Positions 1 to 10,000 of a stretch of 64,000 nucleotides of DNA are shown here, piece by piece. The position numbers and the translations under genes are program-made. The number at the start of each line of letters is the position of its first letter. Position 1 is the first letter of the stretch. The notes under the pieces are model-generated. The model did not search any database, was not told where the DNA came from, and worked only from the letters and a program-made list of their open reading frames with translations. The DNA is from Pelomonas sp. BJYL3 (lineage in GTDB: Bacteria; Pseudomonadota; Gammaproteobacteria; Burkholderiales; Burkholderiaceae_C): assembly GCF_027257975.1 (NCBI RefSeq), contig NZ_JANZKX010000009.1:62001-126000 (forward strand), written 5' to 3'.

Positions 1-2127
1 GAGGTCGTCCGCGGCGAGCGGGCGGCTGAAGAGGAAGCCCTGCATCACGCTGCAACCCAGGCGGTGCAGCACCTCCATCTGGCGCAGGGTCTCCACGCCC
101 TCGGCGATCACGCGCAGGCCCAGCGAACGCGCCAGGGCGATGATGGCGGTGACCACGGCCGAGCTCTGCGGCGTGATGCCCAGATCGCGCACGAAGCTGC
201 GGTCGATCTTGACCTCGGAGATGGGCAGCGTGGTCAGGTAGGCCAGGGAGGAGTAGCCGGTGCCGAAGTCGTCGATGGAGATCTCCACGCCTACCTCGTT
301 GAGCCGGTGCAGCGCGGGGATCACGTTCTGCAGGTCCTTCATCAGGCCCGTCTCGGTGATCTCCAGCTGGATGGCCCGGTGCGGCACGCCGTAGGCACTG
401 ACGCACTGGTGGATGTGCTCGACCAGGTCCGAGCGCTCGAACAGCCGGTTGGGCAGGTTGACGGCGATGGCGTCCGAGAAGCCGAAGTTCAGCTGCCAGA
501 CCTTGGCCTGGCGGGCCGCCTCGCGCAGCGCCCACTCGGACAGCGGCACGATCAGGCCGGTCTCCTCGGCCAGGGGGATGAAGTCCCCCGGGGGCACGAG
601 CTTGTCGCCGCGCTGCCAGCGCATGAGGGCCTCGGCGCCCACCATGCGGGCGGCACGCACGTCGATCTTGGGCTGGTAGTGCAGCACGATCTCGTTGCGC
701 TCGATGGCCTTGTGCAGGGCGGACTCCAGCTCCAGCTTCTCGCGGCCCCGGCCGGCCAGCTGCGGGGTGTAGAGCGCCGAGGCATTGCGCCCCTGGCTCT
801 TGACCGCGTACATGGCGACGTCGGAATTGCGCAGCAGGTCGGCCGTGGTGGTGCCGTCACGCGGATAGATGGCGATGCCCACGCTGGCCGTGACGAAGCA
901 CTCCTGGCCGGCGATGAAAATGGGCTCGCGCAGGGCCTCCAGCACGCGCTGGGCCACGCGCTCGGCGTCGCGCTCGTCGGTCACCTCGGGCAGCAGGGCC
1001 ACGAATTCGTCGCCGCCCAGGCGGCCCACGGCCTCCAGGGTGCGGTGCGAACGGCCGCCCACTGATTCGAGCAGGCCTTCCATGATCTGGTCGGAGTGGC
1101 GCACGCAGGCACGCAGGCGGCGGCCCACCTCCATCAGCAGCTCGTCGCCGGCGGCATGGCCCAGGGTGTCGTTGATGACCTTGAAGCGGTCCAGGTCGAT
1201 CAGCAGCAGGCCCACCTCGTGGCCGCTGCGCCGCGCCGCCTCGATGGCGCGCTCGGCCCGCCAGATCAGCTGGCGGCGGTTGGGCAGGCCGGTGAGGGCG
1301 TCGAAATTGGCCAGCTGGCGGATCTTGTCCTCGGCCAGGCGGCGGTCGGTGACGTCCTGGATCACGCCGGTGTAGCCGCTGGCATTGCCGTGCTCGTTGA
1401 ACTCGGGCTCGGCCTCGATGTGAAGCACGCGCTGCCGGCCGTCGACCAGGGTCACGGCGACGTCGGTCACCAGCACCGAGTTGTGGGCCATGACCTCGCG
1501 CAGCAGGCGCATGAAGAGCTGCCGCTCGTCCCGGGGCACCATGCGCATGACGCCGATGAAGTCCAGCGGCTCGTTCGGGCCGTAGCCGAACACGCGCAGG
1601 GCTTCCGTGGCCAGCACGAAGCCGCCCGCGCCGCGGTGCCATTCGAAGCTGCCCATGCGTGCCAGGTCTTGCGCGCGGGCCAGGCGGGCCTTGCTGCGCT
1701 CCAGCTCGATGCGGGTGCGCGAGCTGCGCAGCAGGTAGCGCAGGCGCCCGGCCAGCAGGCTCCACTGGGTGGACTTGACGAAGAAGTCGGTGGCGCCGAC
1801 CTGGTAGGCGCGGTTGATGGAGGCCTCGTCGTCGAGGCCGGTCAGCATCAGCACGGGCGTGGACTCGAAGCCCGGCATCTCTCGCAGGCGGCTGCAGGTC
1901 TCGAAGCCGTCCAGCTCCGGCATCATGGCGTCCAGCACGATGATGTCCGGCGTCCAGCCCGACACCGTGCGCAGCGCCTCCTCGCCACTGCTGGCCTCGG
2001 TGATGTCAAAGCCCCGCTCCCGCAGGGCGATGGCGGTGAGCAGCAGATTGACTTCGTCGTCGTCCACGAGCAGCACGCGGGGCTGCTCGGGCAGGTCCTG
2101 GTCCACGGTCGGGTTGGCTGAGTTCAT
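1..2127 (-). CDS. REC-PAS-GGDEF-EAL cyclic-di-GMP signalling protein (C-terminus cut by window edge)
   Basis: A response-regulator-controlled cyclic-di-GMP enzyme. Reading from the ATG at 2127, the protein starts with a receiver domain (LLVDDDE; phosphoacceptor in VLDAMMPELDG), then a PAS-like segment, a diguanylate cyclase domain with an intact GGDEF motif (1003-1017) and a phosphodiesterase domain with an EAL motif (GAEALMRW). The frame is open to base 1, where the EAL domain is nearly complete, so only a short C-terminus is missing. The inhibitory-site motif RxxD (RHSD, 1090-1101) is present, but 24 residues separate it from GGDEF instead of the usual 5. The ATG overlaps the stop of the upstream hybrid kinase in an ATGA junction, so the two are probably co-translated and the kinase's Hpt domain probably phosphorylates this receiver. 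Both catalytic signatures are present; which activity dominates cannot be told. Confidence 0.93.
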   Translation of the reverse strand, partial: MNSANPTVDQDLPEQPRVLLVDDDEVNLLLTAIALRERGFDITEASSGEEALRTVSGWTPDIIVLDAMMPELDGFETCSRLREMPGFESTPVLMLTGLDDEASINRAYQVGATDFFVKSTQWSLLAGRLRYLLRSSRTRIELERSKARLARAQDLARMGSFEWHRGAGGFVLATEALRVFGYGPNEPLDFIGVMRMVPRDERQLFMRLLREVMAHNSVLVTDVAVTLVDGRQRVLHIEAEPEFNEHGNASGYTGVIQDVTDRRLAEDKIRQLANFDALTGLPNRRQLIWRAERAIEAARRSGHEVGLLLIDLDRFKVINDTLGHAAGDELLMEVGRRLRACVRHSDQIMEGLLESVGGRSHRTLEAVGRLGGDEFVALLPEVTDERDAERVAQRVLEALREPIFIAGQECFVTASVGIAIYPRDGTTTADLLRNSDVAMYAVKSQGRNASALYTPQLAGRGREKLELESALHKAIERNEIVLHYQPKIDVRAARMVGAEALMRWQRGDKLVPPGDFIPLAEETGLIVPLSEWALREAARQAKVWQLNFGFSDAIAVNLPNRLFERSDLVEHIHQCVSAYGVPHRAIQLEITETGLMKDLQNVIPALHRLNEVGVEISIDDFGTGYSSLAYLTTLPISEVKIDRSFVRDLGITPQSSAVVTAIIALARSLGLRVIAEGVETLRQMEVLHRLGCSVMQGFLFSRPLAADDL

Positions 2128-4565
2128 TGGGGCCCCGTCAACAAGGCTTCAAGGGCATGGCGTACCAGCCCCGCCTCATCATGCATGGCATCGATGAGCT
2201 TGTCCAAGCCTTCGGTCTGTCCGTTGCGGGCCATGGTCTCGATATCGGCACAGTGCCGCGACAGCTGGAGGGCTCCCAGGCTCGCCGAGGAGGACTTCAG
2301 TGTATGGGCCACATGCCGGATGGCCGCCAGGTCCATGCCGGCCTCCCGGGCGCGCTGGAGGTCGGGCAGGAGCTTGTCCAGGGACTTGACGAAGGCGTTG
2401 ATCACCCGGGGCAGCAGCTGGTTGCTGCCGCTGGGGTCCAGGTCGCGCAGGCGTTGCAGCGAGGCCTCATCCAGGCAGCCGGCGCTGCGCTCGGGCGAGG
2501 TGGGCGGGGTGGCAGACGGCATGGTCTCTCCAGGAGGAAGGTGGGCCGATTCGGCAGGCGCGGGGGCGGTCTCGGGGCCGGACAGGGCGGCCTGGCCCAG
2601 CTGGCGCTGCAGCACGGCCTGCAGTTCACCGCTGCGGATGGGCTTGGGCAGGTAGTCGTCGAAACCATAGGCCAGCAGCTTGCCGCGGTCGCCTGACAGG
2701 GCGTTTGCGGTCACGGCGATCACTGGCAGGCGTCCCGGATTGACGAAACGGAAGCGGCCGTCGCCGCCTCGACGGAAGATCTGCAGGGCCTGGATGCCAT
2801 CCATGCCGGGCATGTGGATGTCCATCATGACCAGGTCGAAGGTCGATTCGCCCAGGGCGAGCAGGCCTTCTTCGCCGCCGTTTGTGAGCTGCACGGTGCA
2901 GCCCAGCTGCAGCAGCATCTGCTGGATGACTTCCTGGTTCACCGGGTTGTCCTCGACGACGAGGATGCGCCATGCCGGTGGCGTTGCGGGCCCGGCCACG
3001 GCCGGCGCCTGAGCCGCTGAGCCGCCGGCTGCCGTCAGGGGCAGCGCCAGGCTGAAGATGCTGCCGCCCTCGGGCCGCGCGGCAGCTTCCAGGCGCGCGC
3101 CCATCTGCTGGGCCAGCTGCTGAGCCACCGCCAGGCCCAGGCCCGCGCCACCGTAGCGGCGCGCGAGGCTGGCATTGCCCTGGGTGAAGGGCATGAACAG
3201 GCGTTGCAGCTTCTCCGCCGGGATGCCGATGCCGGTGTCCACCACCTGCAGCAGCAGGCCGTCCGGCGAGCTGCCGGTGGGCTGGCGCAGGGCCCTCAGG
3301 CGGACCTCGCCCTGTTCGGTGAACTTGAGGGCGTTGTCCAGCAGCTTGCCCAGCAATCGGCGCAGCGCGCCGGCGGACACCGGCACCGAGGCCGGCAGGT
3401 CCTCCGGCAGCTCCAACGTCAGACGCAGGCCGCGCGACTCGGCCTGCGGACGGTACTGGGCGGTCAGCGTCTCCAGCAGCGGCCGCAGCGGGCAGTCGCC
3501 CCCGCGGAGCTCGGCGGCCTCGCCTTCCAGATGGGCGAGGTCCAGCATGTCGTCCAGCAGGTGCTGCAGGTCTTCGGCGCTGGCCTGGACCTGGCGCGCG
3601 TAGTGCTGCTGCCGCTGGTCCAGCGGGGTGTTGAGCAGGAGCTGGGTCATGCCCAGGATGCCGTTCATGGGGGTGCGGAACTCATGGCTCATGTTCGCCA
3701 TCAGCAGGCTCTTGGCCTGGCTGGCGGACTCGGCCTTGTCCCGTGCGGCCTGCAGCTCGCGGTGGCGCTGCTGCTCCTCGGTCACGTCGGCCAGGATGCC
3801 GTAGACCAGGGGCGCCCCGCCCGCGTGCACCTGGACCCGCGTGCGCAGACGCACCCAGCGCAGCCCGCGGCCGGGGTGCTGGATGCGCAGCACCATGTCC
3901 GAGGACTCGCCGGCGGCCTGGGCCAGCAGCCGGCGCTGGTAGAGCACGCGGTCCTCGGGGTGGATGCGCTCCTCGAACAGGCGGGGGCCGTGGCGCAGGT
4001 CCATGGGGCTCAGCCCCAGGGTGTCCAGCAACAGGGGCGAGCTGAAATGCAGGCGGTCCCACTCGGCATTGGTGACGAAGAGGCACTCGCTGACGGCGTC
4101 GGTCACTTCCCGGAAACGGGTGTCGCTTTCCTGCAGCGCGCGCTCCAGCTGGCGGCGGGCGTTGGCGTCCTGCAGGACCAGCACCGCGAGGGTGCGACGC
4201 TGTCCGGCCAGGGGCAGCAGCAGGCGCTGCACCTGCAGCCAGCGCGAGCCGAAGGGGGTCTGCACGCGCAGGTCCTCGCGAGCGCCGCGGCGGCCTTCTC
4301 GCAGCGTCTGCCACCGTGCGGGGGCGCAGAGCTCGGCCAGCGCCGGGTCCACGCCCTGGCCCAGGGGCTGGCCCAGCACGGCAGCGCCGCGCAGCGAGAG
4401 CAGGCGCTCGGCCTCGCGGTTGAGGTGCATCAGGCGGCCGTCCTGGCTGTCCATCAGCAGCAGGCCCATGGGGAGCAGGTCCAGCAGGGCCAGGGAATCG
4501 GCCGGATTCAGGGCCTGCAGGAGCTGCCGAGCCGCCTCGCCGGCCAGGGAGGAATCAGGCGTCAT
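2124..4565 (-). CDS. Hybrid sensor histidine kinase, PAS-PAS-HisKA-HATPase-REC-Hpt
   Basis: An 813-residue multi-step phosphorelay kinase with no evident membrane segment, so probably cytoplasmic. Order: PAS-like region (about 25-140), second PAS with PAC (about 145-270), HisKA with H294 in MSHEFRTP, HATPase with the G box DTGIGIP, receiver domain ([10 protein letters not shown] near 533, phospho-Asp in [11 protein letters not shown] near 581) and a C-terminal Hpt domain ([11 protein letters not shown] near 752). All parts of a His-Asp-His relay are present in one chain, so the output must be another protein. The ATGA overlap with the downstream REC-GGDEF-EAL gene makes that gene the obvious target. 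A 242-bp spacer separates it from the divergent kinase gene at 4808. The signal sensed is unknown. Confidence 0.94.
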   Translation of the reverse strand: MTPDSSLAGEAARQLLQALNPADSLALLDLLPMGLLLMDSQDGRLMHLNREAERLLSLRGAAVLGQPLGQGVDPALAELCAPARWQTLREGRRGAREDLRVQTPFGSRWLQVQRLLLPLAGQRRTLAVLVLQDANARRQLERALQESDTRFREVTDAVSECLFVTNAEWDRLHFSSPLLLDTLGLSPMDLRHGPRLFEERIHPEDRVLYQRRLLAQAAGESSDMVLRIQHPGRGLRWVRLRTRVQVHAGGAPLVYGILADVTEEQQRHRELQAARDKAESASQAKSLLMANMSHEFRTPMNGILGMTQLLLNTPLDQRQQHYARQVQASAEDLQHLLDDMLDLAHLEGEAAELRGGDCPLRPLLETLTAQYRPQAESRGLRLTLELPEDLPASVPVSAGALRRLLGKLLDNALKFTEQGEVRLRALRQPTGSSPDGLLLQVVDTGIGIPAEKLQRLFMPFTQGNASLARRYGGAGLGLAVAQQLAQQMGARLEAAARPEGGSIFSLALPLTAAGGSAAQAPAVAGPATPPAWRILVVEDNPVNQEVIQQMLLQLGCTVQLTNGGEEGLLALGESTFDLVMMDIHMPGMDGIQALQIFRRGGDGRFRFVNPGRLPVIAVTANALSGDRGKLLAYGFDDYLPKPIRSGELQAVLQRQLGQAALSGPETAPAPAESAHLPPGETMPSATPPTSPERSAGCLDEASLQRLRDLDPSGSNQLLPRVINAFVKSLDKLLPDLQRAREAGMDLAAIRHVAHTLKSSSASLGALQLSRHCADIETMARNGQTEGLDKLIDAMHDEAGLVRHALEALLTGPQ

Positions 4566-4611
4566 GGGCGCCCTGCGGGCCAGTGGGGCGGCCGGCGCGG
4601 GCCAGGGCCCT

Positions 4612-4624
4612 CAAGACCTGACCC
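4612..4624 (-). repeat. Dispersed repeat GGGTCAGGTCTTG, copy 1
   Basis: CAAGACCTGACCC on the plus strand, the complement of GGGTCAGGTCTTG. It lies about 45 bp upstream of the hybrid kinase start. Confidence 0.6.
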
Positions 4625-4807
4625 TCGTCCCGGTGGCGGGCGGTGCCTGTCGGTGCATGTGCTGCCGCGCCCCCCGGGGCCCGGCCTGTGTCTCGTTCCT
4701 GCATGGATCGTCTCTCTGCGGTGGGCGGCGCCTCCAAGGCGGGCCCTGGACCCTCATCGCCGCATTCTCGGTGAAACGCCGCTGAACTGGGTAGAGGGAT
4801 CTTTACA

Positions 4808-6151
4808 ATGAGTTGCATGAGCAGCCTCAGCCAAGTCCCGCAGCGTGGTCGACGCCGACCCTGGTGGGGGGGCGCCCTCGTCGGACTGGGGCTCGCGCTT
4901 GCGGCGCTGGGCCTGTGGATGCTGGGCAGCATGGAATCGCAAGGCGCGCTGTGGAGCGGGCTGCTGGCCGTGGCGGCCATGCTGCTGCTGTGCGTGGCGC
5001 TGGCGCTGGGCTGGCACCTGGGCGTGCGCCTCACGCGACAGCAGCTGGGCGAGTCCCTGCGCGAGCTGCGCCAGCAACTGCACGCGCAGGCTCAGGTGCA
5101 GTCCGACTGGCAATGGCAGACCGATGCCCAGCATCACCTGGTGCGCTGGCAGGCCCCCTGGGGCCAGCCCGGCTCCAGCTGGGTGGGCCTGGCCGCGACG
5201 CAGTCCCTGGCCGAGCGCCTGCAGCTGGAGGCGCCCCTGGCGCTGCAGCTGCACGAAGCCCTGACGGCCCAGCGCCCCATCCAACAGCTGAGCCTGCCCG
5301 GGGCCTCCGCCTGCGCGAAGCCGCAGGCCGGCAGCTGGTCCCTGCAGGCCGTGCCCCTGCTGGACGGCAGCGGGCGTTTCTGTGGCTTCCTGGGCAGCGC
5401 GCGTTTCATCGCGGCGCCGGAGGCCGCAGCGCCCGCCCAGGGCGCCGTCAGCACGCTGCAGCAGGCCGACAGCGAAGGCCTGCGCGCCGAGCAGGCCGCC
5501 TTCGCCTACACCGTCTCGCATGACCTGCGCGCACCGCTGCGTGTGGTCGAGGGCTTTGCCCGCATCCTGCGGGAGGACTACGGCCGTCTGCTGGACCGCG
5601 TGGGCAATGACCACCTGGACCGCATCTCCGGCGCGGCCCAGCGCATGAATCAGATGATCGATGCCCTGCTGGCCCTGAGCCGGCTTTCGGTCCAGGCGCT
5701 GGAGTGCCGGCCGGTGGACCTCAGCGTGCTCGCCGGCCTCGTGGTCGAGGAGCTGCGCCGTGACGCCCCGCAACGCCAGGTGGAGGTCCGCATCCAGCCC
5801 GGCCTGGTGGCCCAGGGCGATCCCACCCTGCTGCGCGTGGTGCTGGAGAACCTGCTGGGCAATGCCTGGAAGTACAGCAGCAAGTGCGAGCTGGCACACA
5901 TCACCTTCGAAGCCAAGGACACGCCGCAGGGCCGGGTCTTCGTGGTGAGCGACGACGGCGCGGGCTTCGACATGCGCTTTGCCGACCGGCTCTTCGCTGC
6001 CTTTCAGCGCCTGCACAGCGCCAGCGATTTCCCCGGCACGGGCGTGGGTCTGGCGTCGGTGCGGCGCATCGTCAGGCGCCATGGGGGCGAGATCTGGGCC
6101 GAGTCGGCCGTGGGGCAGGGCGCCCGCTTCAACTTCACGCTGCCGGGCTGA
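4808..6151 (+). CDS. Membrane sensor histidine kinase of the phytochrome-type HisKA class
   Basis: A 447-residue kinase. Two hydrophobic helices near the N-terminus (about 21-41 and 50-70) anchor it, with almost no periplasmic loop between them. A variable PAS-sized region follows, then a HisKA domain with YTVSHDLRAPLRVVEGFA, the form common in cyanobacterial and bacteriophytochrome-type kinases, and an HATPase domain with VSDDGAGFDM and a GTGVGLASVRRIV G2 box. There is no receiver domain and no adjacent regulator on its strand, so it is an orphan in this window. The short loop argues against sensing a periplasmic ligand. I chose the ATG at 4808, with a GAGGG-type ribosome site about 8 bp upstream; an ATG at 4823 is also possible. 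Confidence 0.88.
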   Translation: MSCMSSLSQVPQRGRRRPWWGGALVGLGLALAALGLWMLGSMESQGALWSGLLAVAAMLLLCVALALGWHLGVRLTRQQLGESLRELRQQLHAQAQVQSDWQWQTDAQHHLVRWQAPWGQPGSSWVGLAATQSLAERLQLEAPLALQLHEALTAQRPIQQLSLPGASACAKPQAGSWSLQAVPLLDGSGRFCGFLGSARFIAAPEAAAPAQGAVSTLQQADSEGLRAEQAAFAYTVSHDLRAPLRVVEGFARILREDYGRLLDRVGNDHLDRISGAAQRMNQMIDALLALSRLSVQALECRPVDLSVLAGLVVEELRRDAPQRQVEVRIQPGLVAQGDPTLLRVVLENLLGNAWKYSSKCELAHITFEAKDTPQGRVFVVSDDGAGFDMRFADRLFAAFQRLHSASDFPGTGVGLASVRRIVRRHGGEIWAESAVGQGARFNFTLPG

Positions 6152-6181
6152 ACGCCGCGCGCAGGGCGGCGCACTGCCGCC

Positions 6182-6793
6182 TCAGGCCTGGTCCGTCGCG
6201 GGCAGGGCCAGCAGTTCCACGGCTTCAAGCAGGCGCGCGGCCTGATCCGGGAGGGAGCGGCCTTCCGCAGCCGCCATGCGGCGCAGGCGCGTCAGGGCAT
6301 CGCGGCGGGAGAGGGAATAGCGGTGCATCAGCACGCCCACGGCCATGGCCTCGGTCTGGCCGAGCACTTCGTCGCCGCCCTGGGCGCGCGGCGGCTCGGT
6401 CGGGGTGCTGCCGCCGATCCTTGCCCGCAGGTTGGCAAAGGCCGCTTCCACCGCCGGCACGATCTGGTGGATGTCCAGGGGCTTGACCAGATAGGCCACG
6501 GCGCCCAGTTCCTTGACCTTGGCCACGGTGTCTTCGTCGGCGAAGGCCGAGAGGAACATGAAGGGCGTCTGCAGGGCCTCGCGCAGATAGGCGGCGACGT
6601 CGAAGCCGCTCATGCCCTCCATGCGGATGTCCAGCAGGGCGAGTTCCGGGCGGTGCTCGCGCGCCAGCAGGATGGCATCGTCGCCGTTGTCGGCGTCAAT
6701 GACCTCGTAGCCGGCCTGGACCAGGCCGTGGGTGAGCGTCGCCAGGACCAGCCTGTCGTCGTCGACCACCAGAATCTTGCCTTTGCTCGTCAC
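6182..6793 (-). CDS. Response regulator with RNA-binding ANTAR output domain
   Basis: A 203-residue regulator: an N-terminal receiver domain (ILVVDDDRLVLATL, phospho-Asp in LALLDIRMEGM, conserved Lys in YLVKPL), a coiled linker, and a C-terminal three-helix ANTAR domain (GVLMHRYSLSRRDALTRLRR and following). ANTAR proteins bind paired hexaloop hairpins in leader RNAs and prevent transcription termination. I chose the GTG at 6793 because GGGAG (6804-6808) lies 10 bases upstream and homology to receivers starts directly after it. An in-frame ATG at 6904 would add 37 residues of low-complexity, non-domain sequence. The kinase gene 7018-10842 lies 225 bp upstream on the same strand and is of the HisKA_2 class, which pairs with ANTAR regulators in the EutW/EutV system. 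Confidence 0.85.
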   Translation of the reverse strand: MTSKGKILVVDDDRLVLATLTHGLVQAGYEVIDADNGDDAILLAREHRPELALLDIRMEGMSGFDVAAYLREALQTPFMFLSAFADEDTVAKVKELGAVAYLVKPLDIHQIVPAVEAAFANLRARIGGSTPTEPPRAQGGDEVLGQTEAMAVGVLMHRYSLSRRDALTRLRRMAAAEGRSLPDQAARLLEAVELLALPATDQA

Positions 6794-7017
6794 TGCCTGC
6801 GTTCTCCCACCCAAGGTGGCCGGATTCGCCCGGCCTGGCCACGCTTTCGGCCCCGGGGTGGAGCGGCGTGATCTGGGCCGCTCCTGGTCATTCCGGGCGG
6901 CCAAAAGCGGTCATTGTCGCTGAATTGCCGCCTTGCCTGCCTTCACGATTGCCCTAGTCAGGCACAGAGCGGGGCGCAGGGCGACCGTGTCGCTCATGGG
7001 CAAGCCCGGGGCCCGGT

Positions 7018-10000
7018 TCAGCCGGCGGCCAGCCAGGTGATGCTGGGCGGCTGCAGCTCCATGGTGCAGCACACCAGCAGGCCCTGCTGCTCCAGGCTCA
7101 GCGTGGCGCTGCGTCGGGGCAGCAGCGCACGCACCAGGCCCAGGCCCGAGACGCTGCCGGGCACGCCGGCCAGGCTGAAGCCCGGTGGCAGCTGGCCCGG
7201 GTTGACGATCTGGATCGAGACCCGGTCGGTCTCGCAGCGCAGGTGGCAGTGGATGGGCGCGTCCACGCTGTGCTTGATCGCGTTGGTGAGCAGCTCGTTG
7301 AGCGTCAGCGCAATGGGGATGGATTCGGCCTCCGGCAGGGCCCAGCGCGCCGCCTCGGCCGCCATGCCGCCCTCGATATGGCAATGGATGGGCCGGCCGA
7401 ACATGCGCTGCACGGAGCCGGTGATGGCCTCCACCACCTTGGGCACGCGCAGTGGCCCGGCGCCGCCCACCTGCAGGCCGTAGACCTGGGCGATGGCCTG
7501 CACCTGGCCCACGGCCTCGGAGATCACGCCCTTGATCTCCGGGCGGCGCGCGGCGATCTGCTGCAGCAGGCCCGCCACGCCTTGAAGGTTGTTCTTGATG
7601 CGGTGGTGCACTTCCTTCACCAGCAGCTCGCGCTGGGCGATGGCGGCCTCCAGGCGCGCAGCCTCGGCGGCGCGCTGCTCGGTGACGTCGCTGGCCACCA
7701 TCAGCAGCTGCTCGGGCTCGCTGGCGCCGTCGGGGCGGCTGACGTCGCTGAGGTGCAGGTAGCGGGTGTCCCAGATGCGGGTCTCGCCGCCCATGCGCAA
7801 GGGGTACTCGCGCTGGGTGACGGCGTCGGTCTGCAGCGCGGCCTCCATGTCCAGGCGGATGGCGCTGCCCTGCTCGGCGCCGAAGAGCTCTTCCGGCGTC
7901 GCGCCCAGCAGGGCCTGCTCGGGGCGGCCGGCCAGTCGGGCTGCCACCTGGTTGATCTTCTCCAGGCGCAGGCTGCGGGCATCCAGCAGGCTGATGGCCA
8001 GGGGCGCGGCCTCGATGATGCGGCGCAGGGAAGCCTGGGCCTGCTGGGTCTGTGCCTCGGCCTGGCGGCGGCGTTCGATGTCCAGCAGGGCGTAGGTGAG
8101 CTGGCGGCCATGCTCGGCAAGACCTGTCACCACGGCGTTGCCCACCACCCAGAACTCGCGGCCGTCGCGGGCCATCAGCCGGCATTCGAAGGTCTCGGCC
8201 TGGCCTTCGGTGAGCTCGTCGAGGTAGTGCGTCTGGCGGAAGGGATGCTCGGGCTCGGGCGTGGCCACGATGCTCATGGGCTGGCCCAGGAACTCGACCA
8301 GGTCGCCGCCGAACATGCGTCGCGCCGAGCGGTTCATCCACTCGATGCCGCCGCGGCCCACCGTGACGATGCCCACCAGCACCGAGTCCAGCACCGCGCG
8401 CTCGCGCTCGGCCTGCAGCAGCAGCGACTGCTGGGCGCGCCAGCGGTCGTCCACGTTGACGTAGGTGGCGATCAGGGCTTCGTCGGCCAGGCCCTGGCGC
8501 ATCAGGCGCTTGCTGACCTGCATCCACAGCAGGCTGCCGTCGCGCCGGCGCACGCGGCGCTCGCCGCGCCACAGGCCGCTGTCCTGCAGGGCCATCTGGG
8601 TGAGGCGGCCGATGTGCTCGTACTCGTGCTGCGATTCGTAGAGGGCCTGCAGGGGCAGGCCCACCAGTTCTTCGATGCGGTAGCCCGTCAGCTGCGCCAG
8701 GGCCTCGTTGGCGCGCTCGATGCGGCCGTTGCGCAGGATGGCAATGCCCACGTCGGACAGGCTGAACATCAGCTCGCGGTCCTGCACCAGGGTCTCCAGC
8801 TGCGCCTGCTGGCTCTTGAGGCGGCTGATGTCGCTGATCACCGCGATGGCCTCGGGCTCCATCGACTGCCCGGCCGGCACGGCCTTGAGGCTCAGGGACA
8901 GCCAGCGCGCCTGGGCCTGGTTCGGGCCGACCTGCTGGAACTCGGCCTCGAAAGGCTGCTGCGGATCCAGGGCCTGCAGGGCATCCAGCACCTGCCGGGC
9001 CAGCTCGGGCAGAGCCTGGAACAGCCGGGCGATGCCGGTGCCGGCCTCCGGCTGCGTGGCATGGCCCAGCATGCGGGCGAAGCCGGGATTGCAGCGCACC
9101 AGGCGCTGGCCGCGCAGATAGGCCAGGCCCAGGCCGGCGCCGTCCATGGTGGTGGTGAGCTCGTGCAGCAGTTGCTCGCTGCGGGCCTGGGCCTGCTGCT
9201 GCGCGGTCATGTCCAGGGTCACGACGGAGGTGGTGCGCTGTCCCGATCCCAGCTGCCCGGGCTCGACCCGCGTGAGCAGCCAGCGCCGGCCCAGCTCGGG
9301 GTGGCGCACGGCGTAGCGGACCTCGGCCTTCTCACCGGTCTTGAGCGCCCGCTGCAGGCGCTCGAACTCAGGCAGGGATTCGGGCTCGACGATGTCCCGC
9401 CCCACGCCCTGCAGGCCGGCCAGGGGGCCGGAAGGCGCGGCGCCACCCTTGCCCGGGCGGGGCCGCAGCCAGCCGGCGTCCTGCTGGAACGTGGCCAGGC
9501 CGACGCCGGCGGTGTCCATCAGGGCGTCCAGCTGCTGGTGCGCCAGGTCGCGCTCCTGTTCCAGGCTGCGGTCCTCCAGCAGGGCCATCACCCGGCGCTG
9601 GCCTGCATGCTCGGGCAGGAGGCGGGCCTTGGCCTGCCACCAGCGGGTGCGGCCCTGCGGGTCCAGCAGGCTGGCCTGGGTCAGCAGCAGGCCCTGCCCC
9701 TCCAGCAGCAGGGGATGCAGCCCCTGCGGCGTCCAGCCCAGCAGGGACTGCAGGGCGGGCTCAGCCTCGTGCAGCGTGGCGGGGACCTGCAGGCACAGGG
9801 CGGCAAAGGCGCTGTTGTGGCGCAGCAGCAGGCCCTGGGCGTCGAAGAGCACCATGGGCAGCGGGCTGAGGTCCAACCACTGGGCCGTTTCCAGCTGCAC
9901 GCGGTCGGCCTGCTCGCGGGCCAGCATCTCGGCGCTGCAGTCCTGCAGCAGAACCAGGGTCAGCGTGGGCGACTGGGGTTCGTGGAGCCGATGGCTGCTC

